A stretch of 64,000 bases of DNA. Source: an uncultured Bacilli bacterium (GTDB lineage Bacteria; Bacillota_I; Bacilli_A; RF39; UBA660). The notes under the pieces are model-generated. The model worked only from the letters and a program-made list of their open reading frames with translations. It had not been told where the DNA came from and made no database searches. The stretch covers positions 49,764 to 113,763 of the forward strand of contig CAKPEJ010000001.1 in assembly GCA_934149325.1 (NCBI GenBank). Reading direction: 5' to 3'. Made by a program: the position numbers and the translations under genes. Below, in pieces: positions 45,303 to 53,035 of the stretch; the first letter of the stretch is position 1, and each line of letters opens with the position of its first letter.

Positions 45303-46100
45303 ATGAATAACGAAACTTTAAAATTATTAAATAAATTAAGAAAAGAAAATAATCCAGATTTTTTTCTTATAGTTAAAATGTGTAAGGATCCTTCTTTTGC
45401 CCTTGCGACTTATGAAGAAGAAATAATTAATGGAATATATTATGATGAAAATGTAATTTCTAATTATATATTAAATAATAATTTTCTAGAATTTTTATGT
45501 ATATCTGATTTAAACGAGATATTTAATAATAGTAATTTAATTGCATTACATTTTTTTCTAACAAAAGTTGAAGAAATATATGAAATAATTAAAGAAAATA
45601 ATTTTAATACAAAAAAATCTATAAGAATTTTAGAAAAGTATATGACTGATGTTAATGTAGATTTAATAGATAATATGTTAGAAAAGGCAGAAGTTTATGA
45701 TATTTCATCTTCATCATTTGCAAGATGTAAAATACTTAATATATTAAACAAAGATTTTCAGAAAAATGCATTATCTAATTTAATGAAAAAAGATATAAAT
45801 GATGAAGATTTCATATTAAATAAGATGATTGAAATGCCTGATATTATATATTCAATCGCATGCAGTAATGAATTTTTGGATATTATTGATAAAAAACTAT
45901 TAAAAGAAGATCTAAGTGAAACTCAAGTAAATGAAATTATAAAGGTGTTAGATTTTTCTTTTATGGCAATAGTAACAAATGATGAAAAGGTTAGTGACGA
46001 AAATAAAAAATATTATGATATGATATGGGCAAATTCCTTAAGACTTAAATTGAAAGAAAAAATACAAAAAAATATAATTTATTTTCCTAGAAAATATTAA
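45303..46100 (+). CDS. Hypothetical protein
   Basis: A 265-residue soluble all-helical protein that I do not recognise. It has its own promoter and terminator. The start is ATG 45303 behind AAAAAGGTGA; an in-frame GTG/ATG extension upstream would overlap the promoter. Lineage gene between rarA and xerD. Confidence 0.75.
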   Translation: MNNETLKLLNKLRKENNPDFFLIVKMCKDPSFALATYEEEIINGIYYDENVISNYILNNNFLEFLCISDLNEIFNNSNLIALHFFLTKVEEIYEIIKENNFNTKKSIRILEKYMTDVNVDLIDNMLEKAEVYDISSSSFARCKILNILNKDFQKNALSNLMKKDINDEDFILNKMIEMPDIIYSIACSNEFLDIIDKKLLKEDLSETQVNEIIKVLDFSFMAIVTNDEKVSDENKKYYDMIWANSLRLKLKEKIQKNIIYFPRKY

Positions 46101-46101
46101 T

Positions 46102-46134
46102 GACAATTAATGTAAAGATTAATTGTTTTTTTAT
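46102..46134 (+). terminator. Intrinsic terminator
   Basis: ACAATTAAT / ATTAATTGT stem, 6-nt loop, followed by T7. Confidence 0.88.
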
Positions 46135-46167
46135 TTATATATAGTATAATTAAAATAAGGTGATAAT

Positions 46168-47064
46168 ATGAAAACAGATGATATTATTAAAGAAATAGAT
46201 GATTATATAACATATATATCACTAGAAAGACAATTAAGTGAAAATACAGTTGACGGTTATAAAAGAGATCTAATAGACTTTTACTATTTTACAAAAAAAC
46301 ATTATAGTGATATTAATCCAAATGACATTAATAATTATATTAAATTTTTAAATGGTACAATTAAGGCAAAAAGTATTAATAGACATATTGTATCAATAAG
46401 AAATTATTTTAAATTCTTACTTAAGAATAATAAAATAAAAAGTAATCCGTGTGATGATATTACAGGTTTAAAAACACCTAAAACTATTCCTCATGTTTTA
46501 AGTGAAGAAGAAGTAAATAAATTACTTAATATAGATGTTCATGATGCATTATCATATAGAACAAAGGCTATGATGGAACTTATGTATTCTTCTGGATTAA
46601 GAGTATCTGAATTACTTAATTTAAATGTAAATGATATAGATTTTAATTTAAATATAGTAAGATGTTTTGGAAAAGGTAGTAAAGAAAGAATAATACCTAT
46701 AGATGATGTTGCGACTAAATATTTATTTGAATATATAAATATATATAGAAATACACTTTTAAAAAATAAAACATCTGATACACTTTTTTTAAATTGTAGA
46801 GGCGGTAAAATGTCAAGACAAGGATTCTTTAAATTATTAAATGAATTAGCAAAAGAAAAAGGTATAAACAAGGATATATCACCTCATACTTTAAGGCATT
46901 CTTTTGCAACACATCTTTTGAATCATGGTGCAGATTTAAGAAGTATACAAACAATGCTTGGTCATGAAAATATTAAAACAACTCAAATATATACTCATGT
47001 ATCAGATAACTATGTAAAAGAAAATTATGATGAATTTCATCCAAGAAGCAAAAAGGAGAATTAA
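46168..47064 (+). CDS. xerD: XerC/XerD-type tyrosine recombinase
   Basis: A 298-residue protein. The N-terminal SAM-like core-binding domain (about 1-95) is followed by the catalytic domain: SSGLRVSELLNL (Arg), CFGKGSKERIIPI (Lys), PHTLRHSFATHLL (HxxR), LGHENIKTTQIYTHV (His and the Tyr nucleophile). This is a housekeeping Xer that resolves chromosome dimers at dif, not a phage integrase. A dif-like site lies 2.2 kb downstream at 49270-49297. AGGTGA precedes ATG. Confidence 0.93.
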   Translation: MKTDDIIKEIDDYITYISLERQLSENTVDGYKRDLIDFYYFTKKHYSDINPNDINNYIKFLNGTIKAKSINRHIVSIRNYFKFLLKNNKIKSNPCDDITGLKTPKTIPHVLSEEEVNKLLNIDVHDALSYRTKAMMELMYSSGLRVSELLNLNVNDIDFNLNIVRCFGKGSKERIIPIDDVATKYLFEYINIYRNTLLKNKTSDTLFLNCRGGKMSRQGFFKLLNELAKEKGINKDISPHTLRHSFATHLLNHGADLRSIQTMLGHENIKTTQIYTHVSDNYVKENYDEFHPRSKKEN

Positions 47065-47065
47065 T

Positions 47066-48694
47066 ATGGATATAAAAGAAAAATATAATAAATGGTTAAA
47101 TAGTAAAATAATAAGTAAAGAAGATATTGATATTTTGAAGAAAATGAATGAAGAAGAAATTATAGAATCATTTTATAGTGATTTAGAATTTGGAACAGCA
47201 GGAATACGTGGTATTATGGGTCTTGGAGATAGTAAGATTAATAAATATACAATTGGTAAAGTAACACTTGGACTTGCAAGATTTATAAATAAACATTATA
47301 AAGACGCTACAGTTGTTGTTGCATATGATACAAGAAATAATTCAAAAGAATTCGCAAAAATAACATGTTTAGTATTAAACTATTTTAAGATTAAAACATA
47401 TTTATTTGATACGTATACTTCAACACCAGAATTAGCATTTGCGGTTAAATATTTAAAATGTACTAATGGAATAGTTATTACATCTAGTCACAATGCAAAA
47501 ATATATAATGGATACAAAGTATATAATTCTTTAGGTGGACAAATAATAGATGAAGTAAAAGATATTTCAAATGAAATAAAAAATGTAAATTCATTAGATG
47601 AAGTAAAACTTGAAAAAGAAAATAACCAATACTTTAATATAGTAGAAAAGTGTGTTCATGATGCATTTATAAAAGAAAATTTAAAGGCAATTTCTAATAT
47701 CGAATTATTAAATAAATATTCTAAGGAAATAAAAGTAACTTATTCTTCACTTCATGGAGTTGGTTTAGAAACAGCAGAAGAATTATTAAATAAATTTGAT
47801 TTTAATTATAATATTGTTAAAGAACAATGCACTTTTGATGGAAATTTTCCATATGCAAAAGAACCTAACCCAGAATATATCTTTAATTATGATTTAGCTA
47901 TTAAATATGCGAAAGAAAATAATTCAGACTTAATAATATTAACTGATCCAGATGCAGATAGAGTAGGGGTTATGTACAAAAATAAAGAAGAATATAAATA
48001 TATAAATGGTAATTTATTAGGAATAATGTTTGCTAATTATATATCTTTAAATTCTAAAGAAAATAATAATTCCTATATGGTTAAAAGTATAGTAACAACA
48101 CCAATGCTTAATAAAATATGTAAAGAAAAGAATATTGAATGCTATGAAGTACTAACTGGATGCAAAAATATTGCTCATAAAAAGCATGAATTAAAGAATA
48201 AAAAATATCTATTCGGATATGAAGAAAGTCTAGGATATATGTTTGATATAAATATAGATGATAAAGATGGATTCTCTAGTATGATGGTTATTCTTGAAAT
48301 AATGTGTTATTGTAAAGAAAATAATATAACAATGACTGATTATATAACTAGTATATATGAAAAATATGGCTATTATTTAGAAGAAACATTAAGTTTTGTA
48401 TATAGTGGAATAGATGGAAAAAATATAATTAATAAATATATGGATGATTTAAGAAACGACTTAATTATATTTGATGAAAATTGCATTAAATACGATTATT
48501 TAAAAGAAAAAGGAGAAAACTATACAAATGCACTAAAATATATACTTAATGATGGATCAACAATTATGATTAGACCATCTGGTACAGAACCTAAAATAAA
48601 AATTTATTTAAGCGTAAATAGTAATTCAATGGATGAATGTACTAAGAAAATTGAAAAGTTAAAAACAAAAATTAATAATATATTTAATAAATAA
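47066..48694 (+). CDS. Phosphoglucomutase/phosphomannomutase
   Basis: A 542-residue alpha-D-phosphohexomutase: LEFGTAGIRGIMGLG, catalytic phosphoserine loop VITSSHNAKIYNGYKVY (TSSHNAK in place of the usual TASHNP), metal loop LTDPDADRVG, sugar loop LFGYEESLGY and phosphate loop RPSGTEPKIKIY. It interconverts hexose 1- and 6-phosphates and could feed the surface-polysaccharide locus. ATG 47066 follows AAGGAG, two bases after xerD. Confidence 0.93.
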   Translation: MDIKEKYNKWLNSKIISKEDIDILKKMNEEEIIESFYSDLEFGTAGIRGIMGLGDSKINKYTIGKVTLGLARFINKHYKDATVVVAYDTRNNSKEFAKITCLVLNYFKIKTYLFDTYTSTPELAFAVKYLKCTNGIVITSSHNAKIYNGYKVYNSLGGQIIDEVKDISNEIKNVNSLDEVKLEKENNQYFNIVEKCVHDAFIKENLKAISNIELLNKYSKEIKVTYSSLHGVGLETAEELLNKFDFNYNIVKEQCTFDGNFPYAKEPNPEYIFNYDLAIKYAKENNSDLIILTDPDADRVGVMYKNKEEYKYINGNLLGIMFANYISLNSKENNNSYMVKSIVTTPMLNKICKEKNIECYEVLTGCKNIAHKKHELKNKKYLFGYEESLGYMFDINIDDKDGFSSMMVILEIMCYCKENNITMTDYITSIYEKYGYYLEETLSFVYSGIDGKNIINKYMDDLRNDLIIFDENCIKYDYLKEKGENYTNALKYILNDGSTIMIRPSGTEPKIKIYLSVNSNSMDECTKKIEKLKTKINNIFNK

Positions 48695-48734
48695 CTTCCC
48701 CTATCATATCTATAAATAAGAAGGGGAGGAGTAC

Positions 48735-48763
48735 TTGACAAAAGTGTGAAAAAAGTATATAAT
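48735..48763 (+). promoter_or_regulatory. Near-perfect sigma-A promoter
   Basis: TTGACA, 17-bp spacer, TATAAT: full consensus in both hexamers, the best such match I noticed in the window. Confidence 0.88.
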
Positions 48764-48798
48764 AAATCTCATTTCGCTTATGAAAGGAGTGATTATAT

Positions 48799-49224
48799 AT
48801 GTCAAATAAATTATTTAATGAATACGCAATAATAACTACAAAAGACAAAAAAACATATAATATTCAAAAAGAACGTATATATATTGGTGGTAAAACTAAT
48901 TATTATGGCAAATTATATGTAATAACATCAAATAATAATACAGATAATAAGTTACATATAATTGATGAAGTATATTCTTTTGATAATAGTAGATTAAGAT
49001 TCTTATGCGATATATATAATAGTCCTAAGAAGTTTAATACAATAGAACATGCACAAAATAACAGTGTTGAAAATAAAATAACTGTAGTTGAATCATATGA
49101 TACTAAGACAAACGAAATATGTAGTATTGGTAATATAGAATCAATTCATAGTGATTTAATAGATTATGAATCAAATGAAAAGAAACAAAATGATAATATA
49201 TTTAAAAGGTTAATATTAAAATAG
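48799..49224 (+). CDS. Hypothetical protein under a consensus promoter
   Basis: A 141-residue soluble protein that I do not recognise. The N-terminal half is beta-rich (EYAIITTKDKKTYNIQKERIYIGGKT; KLYVITSNN) and the C-terminus is polar. AAAGGAGTGAT precedes ATG 48799. It has a full-consensus promoter and its own terminator, which suggests high expression in growing cells. It is the last plus-strand gene before the dif-like site. Confidence 0.8.
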   Translation: MSNKLFNEYAIITTKDKKTYNIQKERIYIGGKTNYYGKLYVITSNNNTDNKLHIIDEVYSFDNSRLRFLCDIYNSPKKFNTIEHAQNNSVENKITVVESYDTKTNEICSIGNIESIHSDLIDYESNEKKQNDNIFKRLILK

Positions 49225-49256
49225 ACATACTTATTTTAGAGTATGTCTTTTATTTT
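49222..49256 (+). terminator. Intrinsic terminator
   Basis: AGACATACT / AGTATGTCT stem, 8-nt loop, followed by a T-rich run. Confidence 0.88.
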
Positions 49257-49269
49257 TATAACTTTTATT

Positions 49270-49297
49270 AGTTTACATAATAATTATTATCTGAAAT
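49270..49297 (+). other. dif: dif-like chromosome dimer resolution site
   Basis: Left arm AGTTTACATAA (identical to the XerD-side arm of B. subtilis dif read on this strand), 6-bp centre TAATTA, right arm TTATCTGAAAT (7 of 11 with the XerC-side arm). Overall 22 of 28 positions match. The two arms form an imperfect inverted repeat. It lies in the 78-bp gap between convergent genes, exactly where coding strand bias flips, and 2.2 kb from xerD. Confidence 0.8.
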
Positions 49298-49302
49298 ATA
49301 TT

Positions 49303-50073
49303 TTATATCTTTCTAGATTGAATTTCTGCTATTTTTTCAAGAACTTCTGTAACATTACTTTCATTTATTTCAGTATATCCTAATTCTCTTAATGCTTGTA
49401 CTTGAGCTGTTATTAACTCTTGAGTCCTAGATAGTTTTTCTTCTTTTTTTGCATTAATTTGTTGAGTAAATTTTTTATGTGATTCAATTAATTTTTCTTT
49501 AGAAGCAGATCCATTAGTATATAATACCATTGCTGAGAATAATATACTTTCAAACGTAAATTGTTTTTCTTCTTCAAATACAAATTCATTTGGATTAATG
49601 AAACCAGTTGTTTTTGCTACATAACCAAGCATGTATTTAATTTCTGGTGTATTATCAATTGCTTGTAAAAAATAGTATAAATATTTACATATATTACTTG
49701 TTTCATCAGTTGAATCATCAAGTAAACGTTCTTTTAATAAGAATACAATATCATTTAATGTTTCACTATCTTTTTGCTTAAGTCCATTAAAATTTATACT
49801 ACCCTTACCTACTCCTTCTTCATTTATTTCAGAATTTATTAACATATTCGCATGCTTTATAAATTCATTATCTATCTTTATATTTTCTATTTCTTCAGGT
49901 GCTGAAATTTTTAATAATGTAAATAATTTCATTTTCTTTTCTAATGGCCAATTATTTATATCATCCATTTCTAAATAATTATAAACCATTTGTCTAGATA
50001 CACCTAAATATTTTGCTAATTTAACTTTTGAAATTCCTATTTCGCTTAATATTTCATTTAATCTGTTCATCAT
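49303..50073 (-). CDS. HTH-domain transcriptional regulator
   Basis: A 256-residue protein. The N-terminal helix-turn-helix, about residues 3-30 (LNEILSEIGISKVKLAKYLG then SRQMVYNYLEM), is Xre/Cro-like. The remainder is helical with no ligand domain that I recognise; a likely coiled coil lies near 205-245. Minus-strand AGGAGGG precedes the start. Its promoter (TTGACA-16-TAAAAT) lies in the gap to mnmA. Targets unknown. Confidence 0.8.
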   Translation of the reverse strand: MMNRLNEILSEIGISKVKLAKYLGVSRQMVYNYLEMDDINNWPLEKKMKLFTLLKISAPEEIENIKIDNEFIKHANMLINSEINEEGVGKGSINFNGLKQKDSETLNDIVFLLKERLLDDSTDETSNICKYLYYFLQAIDNTPEIKYMLGYVAKTTGFINPNEFVFEEEKQFTFESILFSAMVLYTNGSASKEKLIESHKKFTQQINAKKEEKLSRTQELITAQVQALRELGYTEINESNVTEVLEKIAEIQSRKI

Positions 50074-50093
50074 TTATTTTCCCTCCTATTATA

Positions 50094-50121
50094 ATTTTAT
50101 CATCATATAACAAAATGTCAA
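50094..50121 (-). promoter_or_regulatory. Sigma-A-type promoter of the HTH gene
   Basis: On the minus strand: TTGACA (50116-50121), 16-bp spacer, TAAAAT (50094-50099). Confidence 0.65.
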
Positions 50122-50133
50122 GTGTTGTAAAGT

Positions 50134-50161
50134 AAAAAAGATAACTTATATAAGCTATCCT
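50134..50161 (-). terminator. Intrinsic terminator after mnmA
   Basis: On the minus strand GATAGCTTA / TAAGTTATC (one G-T pair) is followed by a T run. Confidence 0.8.
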
Positions 50162-51265
50162 TTATAAATACCATAGTTTTTTTCCATTTTTTCTTACTTC
50201 TTTAATTATTCCTCCACCTAGACATTCTTCTCCTAAATAAAATACACATGCTTGTCCAGGAGTAACTGATTTTACATTATCATATCTAACAATTATGTTT
50301 CCATTATCTAAATATTCTAAATCTACATCAATATCTTTTTGTCTATATCTAAATTTAGCAGTACATTTTGTTACTCTTTTATCACTTATTAAATTAACAT
50401 CTTCTATTAAAGCTTCATCAGTTTGAAGATATTTAGTATCTTCACCTAATGATACATACAATATATTTTTTTCTAGATCTTTACCAACTACATATAATCT
50501 TTTTTCATTACCACCAATATCAAGTCCTCTTCTTTGACCAATTGTATAATACATAAGACCTACATGTTTACCAAGAATCTTATTTGTATCAATATCTACA
50601 ATGTTTCCTTCTTGATTAGGTAAATAGTTTGTTAAAAATTCTTTAAAATTTCTTTCTCCAATAAAACATATACCTGTAGAATCTTTTTTATCCGCAACAA
50701 TTAAACCTTGTTCATGTGCGATTTTTCTTACATCTTTTTTTATTAAATTTCCTATTGGAAATATAACGTTATTAAGTTTTTCTTTAGATACTTGAGATAA
50801 AAAATAAGTTTGGTCTTTATTTTCATCAATACCTCTGTACAAATATCCATCTTTCATTCTTGCATAATGACCTGTTGCTATATAATCCGCACCTAATTTA
50901 TCAGCTTCTTTTTTAAACATATCAAATTTAATATATTTGTTACACATGATGTCTGGATTAGGAGTTCTTCCTTTTTTTAATTCATCAAGAAAATAAGTAA
51001 ATACATAATCCCAATACTCTTTAACAAAATCAATTCTATGTAATTTAATTCCTAGTTTATTACATACTTCAAGAGCGTCATTATAATCTTGTTCTTGAGT
51101 ACATATATTATTATTTAATGTTGGATTACCATTAATATCATTATTTAATGAACTATCCCAGTTTCTCATAAATAATCCTTCTACATCATATCCTTCTTTT
51201 TTTAATAAATATGCGCTAACAGCTGAATCTACTCCCCCACTAATACCTACTATAACTTTTTTCAT
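50162..51265 (-). CDS. mnmA: tRNA-uridine 2-sulfurtransferase MnmA
   Basis: A 367-residue protein: PP-loop GISGGVDSAVSAYLL, FMRNWDS, PNPDIMCNKYIKF (first catalytic Cys), YIATGHYAR, KDQTYFLSQV, STGICFIGERNF (second catalytic Cys), YYTIGQRRGLDIGG. It installs the 2-thio group of wobble uridine in Lys, Glu and Gln tRNAs. The start is ATG 51265 with AAGTGA upstream; an in-frame GTG at 51274 is in the site. In B. subtilis mnmA (trmU) is also in the rarA neighbourhood. Confidence 0.95.
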   Translation of the reverse strand: MKKVIVGISGGVDSAVSAYLLKKEGYDVEGLFMRNWDSSLNNDINGNPTLNNNICTQEQDYNDALEVCNKLGIKLHRIDFVKEYWDYVFTYFLDELKKGRTPNPDIMCNKYIKFDMFKKEADKLGADYIATGHYARMKDGYLYRGIDENKDQTYFLSQVSKEKLNNVIFPIGNLIKKDVRKIAHEQGLIVADKKDSTGICFIGERNFKEFLTNYLPNQEGNIVDIDTNKILGKHVGLMYYTIGQRRGLDIGGNEKRLYVVGKDLEKNILYVSLGEDTKYLQTDEALIEDVNLISDKRVTKCTAKFRYRQKDIDVDLEYLDNGNIIVRYDNVKSVTPGQACVFYLGEECLGGGIIKEVRKNGKKLWYL

Positions 51266-51297
51266 TTTTATCACTTCACTTCAGTGTTAATTATAAC

Positions 51298-51930
51298 TTA
51301 TTTAGTAAAATTAGTAAACAGATTTAATATAGATGGATTAATAAATGCTTCAAATAAAGCACATAATATAGATACTAATATACATATTAATAATATAAAG
51401 AAATATTTACCCATAAATCCTTTAAAATTAAGTGTTTTTTTACCAAATGCATGTAATAATAGTTTTATTGCTAAAATAAGACTATATGTGCCTAAAAATA
51501 TGGTAAAAACACATGTAATAATTGAATTAGGAAAAATATATAATAAAATTCCTATAATTCCCTTTGATTTGTAACATGCAAATATTGAACCAATAGAAAA
51601 ACCTGTAACAAAAGATTTAAAAAATACCATTATCAAAATTATTGGAATACCAATTACAGATAATCCAAGCAACCACATAGTTACAAAAAATATCAAATTA
51701 TTTATTAAACTATTTTTAAATAGTAATATTCTATCATCAAAATTTATTTTATTTGAACCACTAAAAAATCCTGTTACTTTTTTTAAAATAAGAGTCTTTT
51801 CATCATTACCTAATATTGTAATATAAACTGAACCAAATATTAATCCTAATATAAATATAATTAATGTTACTAACAATACTTTATTTTTTTTATTGATTTC
51901 TGCTTTGTATACCTTGTACATTTCTTTCAT
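51298..51930 (-). CDS. spoIIM: Stage II sporulation protein M-like membrane protein
   Basis: A 210-residue protein with five hydrophobic helices: LLVTLIIFILGLIFGSVYI, then NSLINNLIFFVTMWLLGLSVIGIPIILIMVFFKSFVTGFSIG, and C-terminal helices ending FINPSILNLFTNF. The central N-L-x-W-x-LGL-x-VIGIP and KGF/KSF-x-x-GF pattern is that of SpoIIM, the scaffold of the DMP peptidoglycan hydrolases that drive engulfment. The start is ATG 51930 behind AAAGGAGAA. Neither spoIID nor spoIIP is in the window. Confidence 0.85.
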   Translation of the reverse strand: MKEMYKVYKAEINKKNKVLLVTLIIFILGLIFGSVYITILGNDEKTLILKKVTGFFSGSNKINFDDRILLFKNSLINNLIFFVTMWLLGLSVIGIPIILIMVFFKSFVTGFSIGSIFACYKSKGIIGILLYIFPNSIITCVFTIFLGTYSLILAIKLLLHAFGKKTLNFKGFMGKYFFILLICILVSILCALFEAFINPSILNLFTNFTK

Positions 51931-51979
51931 AATATATTTCTCCTTTGTAAAATATATTATGAAATTCATAAAAATATAA

Positions 51980-52021
51980 CAAAAAAAGATTAAGTTATAT
52001 ACTTTTTCTTAATCTTTTTAT
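51980..52021. terminator. Hairpin terminator between two minus-strand genes
   Basis: AAAAAGATTAAG / CTTAATCTTTTT, 12-bp perfect stem with A and T runs on both sides. Confidence 0.82.
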
Positions 52022-52312
52022 TTCACTACCCTCAAAAAATTCATTTGTAATACTTGTACTTGCTTGAGCTCTTATTTTTTCTATAATTAAATCACATTTT
52101 ATTTCATGGTATAATCCACTAATAGATACATCACTAAAATCTAAATCATTATCTATTTTTAATAATTCATAATAATCATTATTTTTATCACTTAATTTTA
52201 CTCCATAAATATATTCATCATCTTCATATACATCTTTTAAAATTAAAAATAATTCATATACATTTTCATATATTTTTTTCTTTAATATAGTTCCTTTTTT
52301 ATATTTAAACAT
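51995..52312 (-). CDS. Hypothetical protein
   Basis: A 105-residue protein that I do not recognise: MFKYKKGTILKKKIYENVYELFLIL with a beta-rich N-terminal half resembling small barrel folds, ending EFFEGSEIKRLRKSI. GAGGTGA lies 6 nt before ATG 52312 on the minus strand. Its stop lies in the terminator hairpin. Confidence 0.72.
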   Translation of the reverse strand: MFKYKKGTILKKKIYENVYELFLILKDVYEDDEYIYGVKLSDKNNDYYELLKIDNDLDFSDVSISGLYHEIKCDLIIEKIRAQASTSITNEFFEGSEIKRLRKSI

Positions 52313-52373
52313 TATATCACCTCTTTTTTTGCAAGGCATATTTTACCATATTTTTTATAAAAGTGCAAATTTA

Positions 52374-52400
52374 ACCATTATAGATTAAATGCATAAAATA
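52374..52400 (+). promoter_or_regulatory. Sigma-K-type promoter of the coat-like gene
   Basis: AC (52374-52375), exactly 16 bases, CATAAAATA (52392-52400). This is a full match to the B. subtilis sigma-K pattern AC-N16-CATANNNTA, 21 bases before the ATG. No sigma-A boxes overlap it. Confidence 0.68.
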
Positions 52401-52420
52401 TTTTAGAAAGGAGTAATATC

Positions 52421-52657
52421 ATGAACTATAGAAATTATAATACTTATAATAGATATTCAAATTATCCATCAACTTCATATTCACAATATAAAGTTAATTC
52501 AAATGATGAAAGAGTTGCTGGTGGATTTTTAGGACCATTTGTATTAGGTGGAATCACAGGTGGATTAGTTGCCCCATTCTTCTATGGAGGATATAATAAT
52601 AGACCTTATTATTACTATCCAGTACCAGGACCATATTATCCATATAGACCATATTAA
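52421..52657 (+). CDS. Tyr/Pro/Gly-rich spore-coat-like protein
   Basis: A 78-residue protein. Residues 1-25 are Tyr/Asn/Ser-rich (MNYRNYNTYNRYSNYPSTS). Residues 30-55 are a hydrophobic Gly-rich segment (VAGGFLGPFVLGGITGGLVAPFF). The C-terminus is Tyr/Pro-rich (YYYYPVPGPYYPYRPY). This composition is typical of small cross-linked spore coat or crust proteins. AGAAAGGAG precedes ATG 52421, and the upstream sequence matches a mother-cell sigma-K promoter. One of only two plus-strand units after 49.3 kb. Function inferred, not proven. Confidence 0.72.
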   Translation: MNYRNYNTYNRYSNYPSTSYSQYKVNSNDERVAGGFLGPFVLGGITGGLVAPFFYGGYNNRPYYYYPVPGPYYPYRPY

Positions 52658-52661
52658 TAAA

Positions 52662-52698
52662 AAAAGTATAGTAACTATTGTTATTATACTTTTTTTAA
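52662..52698 (+). terminator. Intrinsic terminator of coat-like gene
   Basis: AAAAAAGTATAGTAAC / GTTATTATACTTTTTT, a 16-bp stem with one G-T pair and TATT-like loop, followed by T residues. A near-identical copy follows the second gene copy. Confidence 0.9.
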
Positions 52699-52733
52699 TT
52701 TAATATTTTATACAAAAATTTTCTATTGTTCGC

Positions 52734-52762
52734 TTGTTTTTATATTTATTTAATAGTATATT
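52734..52762 (+). promoter_or_regulatory. Putative promoter of small RNA
   Basis: TTGTTT (52734-52739), 17-bp spacer, TATATT (52757-52762), just before a structured segment with no open frame. Confidence 0.55.
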
Positions 52763-52768
52763 TTTTGT

Positions 52769-52856
52769 AGGGAATACTTAACTTTGCCGAGTTGAGTACT
52801 TGCCCATATTTATGGTAAAGCACTTAATCTATGCTAGATTGAGTGCTGTTTTTCTT
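52769..52856 (+). ncRNA. Putative structured small RNA with its own terminator
   Basis: About 88 nt without coding potential. Hairpin 1: TACTTAACTT / GAGTTGAGTA (52775-52798, 10 bp, TGCC loop). A small hairpin CCAT/ATGG follows near 52804-52815. Hairpin 3: AGCACTTAATCT / AGATTGAGTGCT (52819-52847, 12 bp, 5-nt loop), then GTTTTTC, an intrinsic terminator. A promoter-like pair lies just upstream. It matches no riboswitch class that I can recall. It could be a free small RNA or a leader of the truncated gene at 52935. Confidence 0.6.
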
Positions 52857-52934
52857 ATATAGTTTACTACTTTACCAAAGTAAAAAGTAAGGTTATTACT
52901 TTATAGATAAAATATTTTAGAGAGGAGTAATATT

Positions 52935-52991
52935 ATGAACTATAGAAATTATAATACTTATAATAGATATTCAAAATATCCATCAACATAA
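52935..52991 (+). pseudogene. Internally deleted second copy of the coat-like gene
   Basis: The ribosome binding region and first 18 codons (MNYRNYNTYNRYSKYPST) repeat the start of the gene at 52421 with one amino-acid change. The sequence then jumps directly to the stop codon and the same terminator, so the Gly-rich and Tyr/Pro-rich parts are missing. The upstream copy of the sigma-K box has lost the AC and has GATAAAATA in place of CATAAAATA. It is a duplicated, then collapsed gene; an 18-residue peptide could still be made. Confidence 0.75.
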
Positions 52992-52995
52992 TAAA

Positions 52996-53035
52996 GAAAG
53001 TATAGTAACTATTGTTATTATACTTTTTTTAATTT
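52996..53035 (+). terminator. Intrinsic terminator, second copy
   Basis: AAGTATAGTAAC / GTTATTATACTT followed by T7; duplicate of the hairpin at 52662-52698. Confidence 0.85.

Noticed and set aside
46168..47064. Phage or transposon integrase
   Set aside because: Size, motifs and neighbours fit housekeeping XerC/D; no phage genes or att repeats surround it.
52906..52914. Sigma-K-type promoter before the second coat-gene copy
   Set aside because: The -10 reads GATAAAATA and the AC at the -35 position is TA, so the element seems lost.
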